Assembly: GCA_910589655.1 (NCBI GenBank)
Contig: CAJUTJ010000088.1
Span: forward strand, 1 to 13,435
Direction: 5' to 3'
Origin: an uncultured Acetatifactor sp.
Lineage (GTDB): Bacteria > Bacillota > Clostridia > Lachnospirales > Lachnospiraceae
DNA length: 13,435 nt
Part shown: positions 8,309 through 13,435 of the stretch, piece after piece
Layout: the number at the start of each line of letters is the position of its first letter
Position numbering within the stretch: position 1 is the stretch's first letter
Notes under the pieces: model-generated
Database searches by the model: none
Told to the model about the DNA's origin: nothing
Seen by the model: only the letters and a program-made list of their open reading frames with translations
Position numbers and translations under genes: made by a program

Positions 8309-8345
8309 ATAAGCTGCGTCGGATATCTGATGCTGCGTAGCTTAT
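8309..8345 (+). other. stem-loop in the ddh-lysA gap
   Basis: ATAAGCTGCG (8309-8318) pairs with CGTAGCTTAT (8336-8345), a 10-bp stem with one G-U pair and a 17-nt loop that itself contains the near-palindrome TCGGATATCTGA. No T-run follows. It lies in the 209-nt gap between ddh and the decarboxylase gene, which otherwise shows no gene or recognisable riboswitch. Confidence 0.5.
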
Positions 8346-8502
8346 TATGGAATGTTTGACTTTGAAGATGAAACAGCAATCAGAGAACGGTAATCAAGAA
8401 ATTGTAATAAAGTGACAGCATGGAACAAACAATAAGGAAAAGATAACATCTGTATGGCGGAAGAGCCGCTCATTTGGGTGTGGGAAAGGTACGAGTAAAT
8501 TC

Positions 8503-9780
8503 ATGGAAAAAAAGGCATTTGTGACAAAAGAGATGGTGGAGGAGATTGTTAAGAGCTATCCGACACCTTTTCATATTTATGACGAGAAGGGGATCCGGGA
8601 GAATGCCAAGGCGCTGAAAGAAGCTTTTGCATGGAACAGCGGATACAAGGAATTTTTTGCGGTAAAGGCAACTCCTAACCCTTTTTTGATTCACATTTTG
8701 AGGGAGTACGGCTGCGGCTGTGACTGTTCTTCTCTGACAGAGCTGATGCTCAGCGATGCTATGGGAATAAAGGGGGAAGATATTATGTTTTCCTCCAATG
8801 ACACCCCGGCAGAGGATTTCAGGCTGGCTGCTAAGCTGGGGGCCACGATTAATCTGGATGACATTACGCATATCGACTTTTTGGAGAAGACATTAGGATA
8901 TCTGCCGAAGACTTTGAGCTGTCGTTTTAATCCCGGCGGATATTTCTCTCTGGGCACGGATATTATGGATAATCCCGGAGACGCAAAATATGGTTTTACC
9001 ACGGAGCAGATGTTTGAAGGTTATAAGATTTTGAAGAAAAAGGGTGTGGAGAATTTCGGAATTCATGCTTTTCTGGCCAGCAATACCGTGACCAACGAAT
9101 ATTATCCCACATTGGCAAAGCAATTGTTCGAACTGGCGGTTCAGTTAAAGGAACAGACCGGTGCCCATATCGGATTTATTAATCTGTCCGGAGGAATCGG
9201 CATTCCTTACCGTCCCGATCAGACGCCGAATGATATCAGGGTAATCGGTGACAATGTGAGGAAGGTATATGAAGAAATCCTTGTTCCGGCGGGAATGGGT
9301 GACGTAGCCATCTATACGGAATTGGGACGTTTCATGATGGGGCCTTACGGACATTTGGTAACTAAGGTGATTCACCGAAAGAGTACACACAAGGAATATC
9401 TGGGTGTGGATGCCTGTGCCGTGAACCTGATGAGGCCTGCGATGTACGGGGCGTACCACCATATTACCGTGCTGGGTAAGGAGCAGGAGACTTGTGATCA
9501 CAAATATGATGTGACCGGCTCTTTGTGTGAGAATAATGACAAGTTTGCCATTGACAGAATGCTTCCCGAGGTGGAGATCGGTGATTATATTGCCATACAT
9601 GATACCGGTGCTCACGGTTTTGCCATGGGGTATAACTATAACGGTAAGCTGAAATCGGCGGAACTTCTGCTTCATGAGGATGGTTCCGTACAATTGATCC
9701 GCCGTGCTGAGACGCCGAAGGATTATTTTGCAACATTTGATTCTTTTGATATATATGAAAAATTGTTTCCGAATGGCTGA
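8503..9780 (+). CDS. lysA: diaminopimelate decarboxylase, divergent LysA type
   Basis: 425-aa PLP-dependent fold-type III decarboxylase, predicted to convert meso-DAP to L-lysine. PLP lysine K55 is in FFAVKATPNP. The Gly-rich phosphate loop is LSGGIGIP (228-235), followed by ELGR (273-276, usually EPGR). The C-terminal active-site segment is DVTGSLCENNDK (336-347, Cys342), then GAHGFAMGYNYN (369-380). The usual LysA His motif HIGSQ is replaced by IHAFLASNT (187-195), so this is a variant subgroup. A related decarboxylase activity is possible, but placement after ddh favours DAP. The start ATG has a distant GGGAAAGG site (8482-8489, 13 nt), so translation may be modest. Confidence 0.85.
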   Translation: MEKKAFVTKEMVEEIVKSYPTPFHIYDEKGIRENAKALKEAFAWNSGYKEFFAVKATPNPFLIHILREYGCGCDCSSLTELMLSDAMGIKGEDIMFSSNDTPAEDFRLAAKLGATINLDDITHIDFLEKTLGYLPKTLSCRFNPGGYFSLGTDIMDNPGDAKYGFTTEQMFEGYKILKKKGVENFGIHAFLASNTVTNEYYPTLAKQLFELAVQLKEQTGAHIGFINLSGGIGIPYRPDQTPNDIRVIGDNVRKVYEEILVPAGMGDVAIYTELGRFMMGPYGHLVTKVIHRKSTHKEYLGVDACAVNLMRPAMYGAYHHITVLGKEQETCDHKYDVTGSLCENNDKFAIDRMLPEVEIGDYIAIHDTGAHGFAMGYNYNGKLKSAELLLHEDGSVQLIRRAETPKDYFATFDSFDIYEKLFPNG

Positions 9781-9812
9781 TGCAAGTTCTTATTCGCACA
9801 ATTTTTTGCTAA

Positions 9813-9847
9813 AGCATGGCTGAGGAGCGGCAAAAGCTTCCCGTGCT
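9813..9847 (+). other. imperfect hairpin before LD-carboxypeptidase gene
   Basis: AGCATGG (9813-9819) pairs with CCGTGCT (9841-9847) with one G-U. An inner GGAGC/GCTTC stem lies within it. No T-run follows. It overlaps the -35 of a possible promoter. Confidence 0.35.
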
Positions 9848-9877
9848 TGACGCGGAATTAAGCGACGGTGCTATAGC
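9847..9877 (+). promoter_or_regulatory. possible promoter for LD-carboxypeptidase gene
   Basis: TTGACG (9847-9852) and TATAGC (9872-9877), with a TGC extension just before the latter, spaced by 19 bp. The spacing is long and the -10 is imperfect, so this is a weak call. It would place the start of transcription about 58 nt before the gene. Confidence 0.35.
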
Positions 9878-9942
9878 TCGGTTTTTCTGTATGTTTGCGT
9901 ACCGGTTATAGGGAGATATGTTTTGGAAGGGAAAGGATTAAG

Positions 9943-11217
9943 ATGAGATATCCGAAATATATAAAAAAGGGAGATACAATAGGTTTTTTGGCGCCTTCTT
10001 TCGGATGTGCTGTGGAACCGTATCTCAGCGGTTTCAAAAATGCCCAGAAGAAATTTGAGGAATTGGGTTATAGGCCGGTATTGGGACCCAATTGTTATGA
10101 AAGCGCGGGCGTGGGTATCAGCAATATACCGGAAAAATGCGGTGCGGAAGTCATGGAAATGTTCGGCAGGGGAGATGTGGACTGTCTGATTTCCTGTGGC
10201 GGCGGAGAGCTGATGTGCGAGATCCTGCCTTTTGTGGATTTTGAGAAGCTGAGTGAAGCAGAGCCTAAATGGTTTATGGGATATTCCGATAATACAAATC
10301 TTACTTATTTATTGGCAACCTTAGCGGATATGGCTTCGGTTTATGGTCCTTGTGCGGGAACTTTCGGTATGGAGCCATGGCACAAATCACTTTGGGATGC
10401 GCTGCAGATATTGACCGGTGAGCGGCAGACTGTGGGGGGCTATGGACTGTGGGAGAAGGAGTCCCTTAAGGACGAGGAAAATCCTCTGGTTCCTTACCAT
10501 GTGACGGAGCCTTTGAAGCTGAGAACTTTTGTTGGGAAAAAAGAAATTTACTTTGCAGATTCCGGAGAAGAAGAGAGTGGAGCCGGAAATACGGGGGCAA
10601 ACAGCGAAGAGAAAGAATCGGTGCTTACGGAGGTATGCAGCGAAGAGCAATCAGCCGGGTCTGCGGAGTCGTGCGGCGAAGAGCAATCAGCCGGGTCTGC
10701 GGAGTCGTGCGGCGGAGAGCAGCCAGCCGGGTCTGCGGAGTCGTGCGGCGGAGAGCAGCCAGCCGAATTTGCGGGTACTGAGAAAAGAACGGAACCGCTT
10801 CGGTTTTCGGGAAGACTTCTCGGCGGATGTCTGGACTGTTTGGTTAATCTTTCGGGGACACGGTTTGATAAGACAAAGGAATTTGCGGAGCGATATGGGC
10901 AAGACGGTATTATATGGTTTTTTGAGGCATGTGATTTGAATGTATTCGCAATCCGCCGTGCAATGTGGCAGCTTCAGGAGACCGGCTGGTTCCGATTTGT
11001 AAAAGGATTTCTTATCGGCAGACCGTCTAACGGTGAAGAGATGATGGGGCTGAATGCATATGATGCCGTTTTGGAAGTGGCAGGAAAGGAAAATGTGCCG
11101 GTGATAATGGATGTAGATTTGGGGCATTTACCGCCTATGATGCCATTGGTGGTGGGAAGTTTGGCAGATGTAGCCGTTCTGGGAAATCGTATTGAGGTGA
11201 AGCAGATATTGGCATAA
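9943..11217 (+). CDS. S66-family LD-carboxypeptidase with repetitive insert
   Basis: 424-aa serine peptidase of family S66 (LdcA/MccF group). Family members release the terminal D-Ala from the L-DAP-D-Ala bond of muropeptides in the cytoplasm; MccF-type members cleave microcin C. The N-terminal domain has KKGDTIGFLAPSFG (8-21), SCGGGE (84-89) and nucleophile Ser115 in GYSDNT. The C-terminal domain has GRLLGGCLDCL (290-300), Glu328 (FFEACDL) and His395 (DLGHLPPMMPL). No signal peptide is seen. Between the domains, about residues 200-287, lies a Glu/Ser/Ala/Cys-rich insert with four 12-residue repeats, not expected in the family. ATG 9943 is chosen over GTG 9895 because GAAAGGA (9931-9937) precedes it and the protein then starts at the conserved region. 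DAP-linked neighbours favour the muropeptide role. Confidence 0.9.
   Translation: MRYPKYIKKGDTIGFLAPSFGCAVEPYLSGFKNAQKKFEELGYRPVLGPNCYESAGVGISNIPEKCGAEVMEMFGRGDVDCLISCGGGELMCEILPFVDFEKLSEAEPKWFMGYSDNTNLTYLLATLADMASVYGPCAGTFGMEPWHKSLWDALQILTGERQTVGGYGLWEKESLKDEENPLVPYHVTEPLKLRTFVGKKEIYFADSGEEESGAGNTGANSEEKESVLTEVCSEEQSAGSAESCGEEQSAGSAESCGGEQPAGSAESCGGEQPAEFAGTEKRTEPLRFSGRLLGGCLDCLVNLSGTRFDKTKEFAERYGQDGIIWFFEACDLNVFAIRRAMWQLQETGWFRFVKGFLIGRPSNGEEMMGLNAYDAVLEVAGKENVPVIMDVDLGHLPPMMPLVVGSLADVAVLGNRIEVKQILA
10636..10779 (+). repeat. 36-bp in-frame tandem repeat, 4 copies
   Basis: Units start at 10636, 10672, 10708 and 10744; the last is diverged at its end. They encode a 12-residue unit, C-G-E/G-E-Q-S/P-A-G-S-A-E-S. 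Copies 1-2 share EEQS and copies 3-4 share GEQP, which suggests pairwise duplication. The array sits inside the inter-domain insert of the LD-carboxypeptidase. Confidence 0.95.
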
Positions 11218-11278
11218 CAAAAAGCGGTAGAGCATATTGTAAGTAGAATGTCTGTGAAGCAGCAAGTATTACAGGCGG

Positions 11279-11305
11279 GTAAGAGGTGGCATAAGCCCCT
11301 CTTAC
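11279..11305 (+). other. hairpin after LD-carboxypeptidase gene
   Basis: GTAAGAGG (11279-11286) pairs with CCTCTTAC (11298-11305). An inner GGC/GCC stem with a bulged T closes an ATAA loop. It is followed by AATCAATCCTTTT rather than a clean T-run, so it is at best a weak terminator of the gene ending at 11217. It may also belong to the structured element just downstream. Confidence 0.55.
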
Positions 11306-11323
11306 AATCAATCCTTTTAAATG

Positions 11324-11494
11324 CAACAGTTCACTCGTTATCGCCGCGAGGCGTTGTCACGCACTTTTTGCGTGATTAAACCAAAGCGATTAGAACAATC
11401 CGCTTGGACAGCCGTGCACGAAACCGCTGTTTTGCGGTTTCTGTGCATGTGTTACTGGTCACGGAGTGAACAGTAACCAACTGTTGTAACAGTT
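11324..11494. repeat. dense inverted-repeat cluster, possible structured RNA or dispersed element
   Basis: Several stems lie within about 170 bp. TCACGCA/TGCGTGA (11357-11363/11369-11375). A 13-bp stem with one bulge built on GAAACCGC/GCGGTTTC (11420-11427/11434-11441) and extended by TGCAC/GTGCA. GTTACTG/CAGTAAC (11451-11457/11471-11477). AACTGTT/AACAGTT (11479-11485/11488-11494). Longer-range pairs could close the whole set: CAACAGTT/AACTGTTG (11324-11331/11479-11486) or GTTCACTC/GAGTGAAC (11329-11336/11464-11471). No protein frame of note is present. It may be a non-coding RNA, a remnant of a small mobile element, or a genome-dispersed intergenic repeat; I cannot name a family. Confidence 0.6.
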
Positions 11495-11572
11495 CAGACA
11501 GGTCACTAAACCATTATAAGAATGCACACAAAACGCGGAAAGAATGCGTTTTATAAAATTGTAAAAAAGTAC

Positions 11573-11601
11573 TTGTCAAATTTTTGTATTTATGCTAGAA
11601 T
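11573..11601 (+). promoter_or_regulatory. sigma-A-type promoter of tRNA-Leu
   Basis: TTGTCA (11573-11578), a 17-bp spacer and TAGAAT (11596-11601), preceded by TGC as an extended -10. Transcription would begin near 11608, about 23 nt before the tRNA. Confidence 0.85.
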
Positions 11602-11630
11602 ATATTTGTTGTGAAGAAATGTTTACAAAA

Positions 11631-11713
11631 GCCGGCGTGTCGGAATGGCAGACGAGGCAGACTCAAAATCTGTTGTGGGCAACCACGTATGGGTTCAAGT
11701 CCCATCGCCGGCA
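11631..11713 (+). tRNA. tRNA-Leu (anticodon CAA)
   Basis: 83-nt class II tRNA. Acceptor GCCGGCG pairs with CGCCGGC, with discriminator A at 11713. The anticodon stem CAGA/TCTG encloses the 7-nt loop CTCAAAA, giving anticodon CAA (11664-11666), which reads UUG. A long variable arm (TGTGGGCAACCACG) follows, as expected for Leu, then a T-arm ATGGG-TTCAAGT-CCCAT. The CCA end is not encoded. Promoter and terminator flank it, so it is a single-gene unit. Confidence 0.96.
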
Positions 11714-11720
11714 GTATAAG

Positions 11721-11765
11721 AAATCGCTTAAATCCTGATAAATACAAGGATTTTGGCGATTTTTT
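11721..11765 (+). terminator. rho-independent terminator of tRNA-Leu
   Basis: AAATCGC (11721-11727) pairs with GCGATTT (11756-11762), and inside it AAATCC (11730-11735) pairs with GGATTT (11748-11753). A T-rich tail continues to about 11770. It begins 8 nt after the tRNA. Confidence 0.88.
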
Positions 11766-12072
11766 ATTTTAGTTACTTTGATTACCTTGATTACCTTTTT
11801 ATTATTTTACAAGGAAAGGAGAGTATCTTGCACGTATGGTAATGCCACAATTGATGATTGAAATGAGTACATTTGTTTAATTGTATTGATTCCAGTTATC
11901 AATGACAGCTTTTCTATGCCTTCTATATGTCATTATATATCAGTCAAAACAGTTTACGAATAAATCGTAAAAAATAGGGCAGTTGAGAACAAATCCCCTT
12001 CTGCCCTATTATTTTGTATATTTTTATAATGTGGAAATATACGTTGTTAATTCAGAAAATTTTTCTTCTAAA
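11766..12072. other. AT-rich intergenic stretch between tRNA and IS, no gene seen
   Basis: About 300 bp without a supportable gene. It holds a short GATTACCTT direct repeat (about 11780-11797), a Shine-Dalgarno-like AAAGGAGAG (11815-11823) before a 14-codon frame (11836-11880), a small hairpin TTACGA/TCGTAA (11954-11970), and the terminator annotated separately. It could be the decayed remains of a gene. Confidence 0.6.
11969..12015. terminator. probable bidirectional terminator
   Basis: A perfect 10-bp stem AATAGGGCAG/CTGCCCTATT (11973-11982/12001-12010) has an 18-nt loop. On the + strand ATTTTG follows; on the - strand the stem runs into TTTTTTACG, so termination from either side is plausible. 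No adjacent + strand gene explains it, which suggests that a gene between the tRNA and this point was lost. Confidence 0.7.
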
Positions 12073-12105
12073 GATGACGTATAATAAGTTTCGCAAATTA
12101 ATTTC
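12073..12105 (+). repeat. left terminal inverted repeat of the IS
   Basis: Begins GATGACGT and contains the well-conserved core TTTCGCAAATTAATTTC at 12089-12105. The outer 16 bases match the right end only weakly (about 6 of 16), so the precise tip is uncertain. Confidence 0.7.
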
Positions 12106-12111
12106 ATAAAA

Positions 12112-12142
12112 ATAGACATGGTCTATAGCCGTTTGGTAGAAT
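12112..12142 (+). promoter_or_regulatory. probable transposase promoter overlapping an inverted repeat
   Basis: TAGACA (12113-12118), an 18-bp spacer and TAGAAT (12137-12142), with TGG before the -10. The -35 lies inside the perfect inverted repeat ATAGAC-ATG-GTCTAT (12112-12126), which could be a binding site that represses the promoter. Transcription would start near 12149, ahead of the ribosome site. Confidence 0.5.
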
Positions 12143-12184
12143 TAAGTCACCACAACAAAATTTGCCAAAGGAGGCTGAAGAGCC

Positions 12185-13381
12185 ATGTCTGATAACATTA
12201 TACAACTAAACGAGGACTTAATAAAGCACGATCTGAAAGACCTTGTCCGCTCCAGCGTGGAAGAAACCCTCAATGCCCTGCTTGACAAAGAAGCGGACGA
12301 ACTGGTCAATGCCCAGAAGTACGAACGTTCCAGTGGACGTCAGGGTTACCGTTCCGGCCATTATAAGAGGAATTTTCAGACGACTGCCGGGGAAGTGGAG
12401 TTAAATGTCCCCAAGCTCAAAGGCGTTCCCTTTGAAACTGCCATCATCGAACGTTACCGCCGCAGGGAATCCTCCGTTGAAGAAGCCCTGATCGAAATGT
12501 ATCTTGCCGGAGTCTCCGTACGCCGTGTGGAAGATATCACGGAAGCTCTCTGGGGGACGAAAGTGTCACCCGGCACGATAAGCAACCTCAACAAAAAAGC
12601 CTATGAACATATCGAACAATGGCGTACCCGACCGCTTTCCGGCAGATATCCGTATGTCTATGTAGACGGAGTCTATCTCAAGCGCAGCTGGGGCGGTGAG
12701 ATACAGAACGTCTCTGTCCTTGTGGCCATCGGTGTTAATGAAGACGGCTGCCGTGAGATCATAGGTGCTGCGGAAGGAATGAAAGAGGATAAGGAAAGCT
12801 GGCGTTCCTTCTTTGTATGGCTTAAGCAGCGCGGCCTTTGCGGGGTGCATCTCATTATCGGAGATAAGAACCTTGGTATGCTGGAAACGATCCCTGAGGT
12901 GTTTCCAGACGCACGTTATCAGCGTTGTACCGTACATTTTTACCGTAACATATTTTCCGTCACACCCCGCAACAAGATGAAAGCTGTTGCCATGATGCTG
13001 AAGGCAATCCATGCACAGGAGAGCAAGGAATCTGCCAGAGAAAAAGCGGCTCAAGTAGCAGAGAAACTAAAAGAGATGAAACTTTCGGCAGCAGCAAAGA
13101 AACTGACGGAGGGTATAGAGGAAACCCTTACCTATATGGATTTTCCTACACAGCACTGGACAAGGATCAGGACCAACTATCCCATCGAACGGCTCAATCG
13201 TGAGATCAAACGCCGGACAAAAGCAATCGGTGCCTTCCCCGATGGACAGAGTGCCCTGATGCTGGTATGTGCCAGACTGCGTCATGTAGCAGGCACCCAA
13301 TGGGGAACAAAACGCTACATGAACATGGATCACCTTTACAACATGGCGCTGGATGCAGGGTCTGATAATATAGCCGGCTGA
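12185..13381 (+). CDS. IS256-family (mutator) transposase
   Basis: 398-aa DDE transposase, normal length for the family, which moves its element through a circular intermediate. Catalytic residues by motif are D161 (VYVDGVYLK), D227 (IIGDKNLGML) and E340 (ERLNREIKRRTK; E335 is nearby). The C-x2-H signature QRCTVHFYRN (247-255) is present. The N-terminal half holds the DNA-binding region, including SGHYKRNFQT and SVRRVEDITEALWG. A strong AAAGGAGG (12167-12174) lies 10 nt before the ATG. Codon choice (many C-ended codons) differs from the upstream chromosomal genes, consistent with recent arrival. No frameshift or stop is seen, so it is probably functional. Confidence 0.96.
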   Translation: MSDNIIQLNEDLIKHDLKDLVRSSVEETLNALLDKEADELVNAQKYERSSGRQGYRSGHYKRNFQTTAGEVELNVPKLKGVPFETAIIERYRRRESSVEEALIEMYLAGVSVRRVEDITEALWGTKVSPGTISNLNKKAYEHIEQWRTRPLSGRYPYVYVDGVYLKRSWGGEIQNVSVLVAIGVNEDGCREIIGAAEGMKEDKESWRSFFVWLKQRGLCGVHLIIGDKNLGMLETIPEVFPDARYQRCTVHFYRNIFSVTPRNKMKAVAMMLKAIHAQESKESAREKAAQVAEKLKEMKLSAAAKKLTEGIEETLTYMDFPTQHWTRIRTNYPIERLNREIKRRTKAIGAFPDGQSALMLVCARLRHVAGTQWGTKRYMNMDHLYNMALDAGSDNIAG

Positions 13382-13401
13382 CTACCGGATACCAAATGGA
13401 A

Positions 13402-13435
13402 GAAATTGAATTTGCGAAAAAATCTTGACACTATC
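13402..13435 (-). repeat. right terminal inverted repeat of the IS
   Basis: Read on the - strand it starts GATAGTGTCAAGA and continues into TTTCGCAAATTCAATTTC, matching the left core with one inserted base. It ends exactly at the window edge. Confidence 0.75.

Larger units (their letters stand above)
12073..13435 (+). mobile_element. IS256-family insertion sequence, apparently complete
   Basis: One mutator/IS256 transposase gene lies between imperfect terminal inverted repeats. Inward of the tips, TTTCGCAAATTAATTTC (12089-12105) matches the complement of 13402-13419 with a single 1-nt indel. Both repeats start 16 nt from a GAT tip, which puts the ends at about 12073 and 13435, for about 1.36 kb, normal for the family. 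The right tip is the last base of the window, so the target duplication cannot be checked. Exact ends are inferred from symmetry. Confidence 0.85.

Noticed and set aside
9816..9911. 31-codon + strand frame between lysA and the LD-carboxypeptidase gene
   Set aside because: No ribosome site upstream of its ATG, it overlaps a hairpin and a possible promoter, and nothing in the peptide is recognisable.
11135..11326. - strand 63-aa frame over the end of the LD-carboxypeptidase gene
   Set aside because: Shadow of the coding strand and the adjacent hairpin; no ribosome site or recognisable protein features.
11631..11713. tRNA-Leu as an integration site (att) for a genomic island
   Set aside because: No integrase gene and no second copy of the tRNA 3' end are present in the window.

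Overview
The window looks like a chromosomal segment of a motile, mesophilic Clostridia species, most likely a Lachnospiraceae. This is inferred from three things: the moderate-GC gene style with strong GGAGG-type ribosome sites, a CheV chemotaxis adaptor beside a lysine/diaminopimelate (DAP) set of the ddh type, and codon usage. No 16S or other decisive marker is present. Every gene that can be supported lies on the + strand.

Layout. (1) 1-209: upstream region with a 12-bp direct repeat and an extended -10 promoter. (2) 210-1158: cheV, closed by a clear rho-independent terminator. (3) 1216-4985: two genes without an assigned function. The first is a divergent Sir2-like protein that keeps a four-Cys zinc knuckle but appears to lack the sirtuin catalytic residues. 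The second is a 972-aa, very acidic, single-pass membrane protein carrying about 20 tandem copies of a 10-residue repeat. (4) 5002-7214: hisH, hisF (the two subunits of imidazole glycerol phosphate synthase) and ung (uracil-DNA glycosylase), closely spaced. (5) 7307-11217: three genes that all act on meso-DAP or DAP-containing muropeptides: ddh (makes meso-DAP), a lysA-type decarboxylase (meso-DAP to lysine) and an S66 LD-carboxypeptidase (recycles DAP tetrapeptides). The last has an unusual repetitive insert. (6) 11218-12072: nearly 1 kb without a convincing protein gene. It holds a dense cluster of inverted repeats (11279-11494), a tRNA-Leu(CAA) with its own promoter and terminator, and an AT-rich stretch with a probable bidirectional terminator. 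(7) 12073-13435: an apparently complete IS256-family insertion sequence whose right end coincides with the end of the window.

How it fits together. The DAP block is a plausible functional neighbourhood for peptidoglycan precursor supply, lysine synthesis and muropeptide recycling. The his pair is separated from the rest of a histidine operon. The least explained parts are the pseudo-sirtuin-like protein, the decapeptide-repeat membrane protein, the repeat insert in the LD-carboxypeptidase and the hairpin cluster before the tRNA. I see no CRISPR array, no prophage module and no recognisable defence system.
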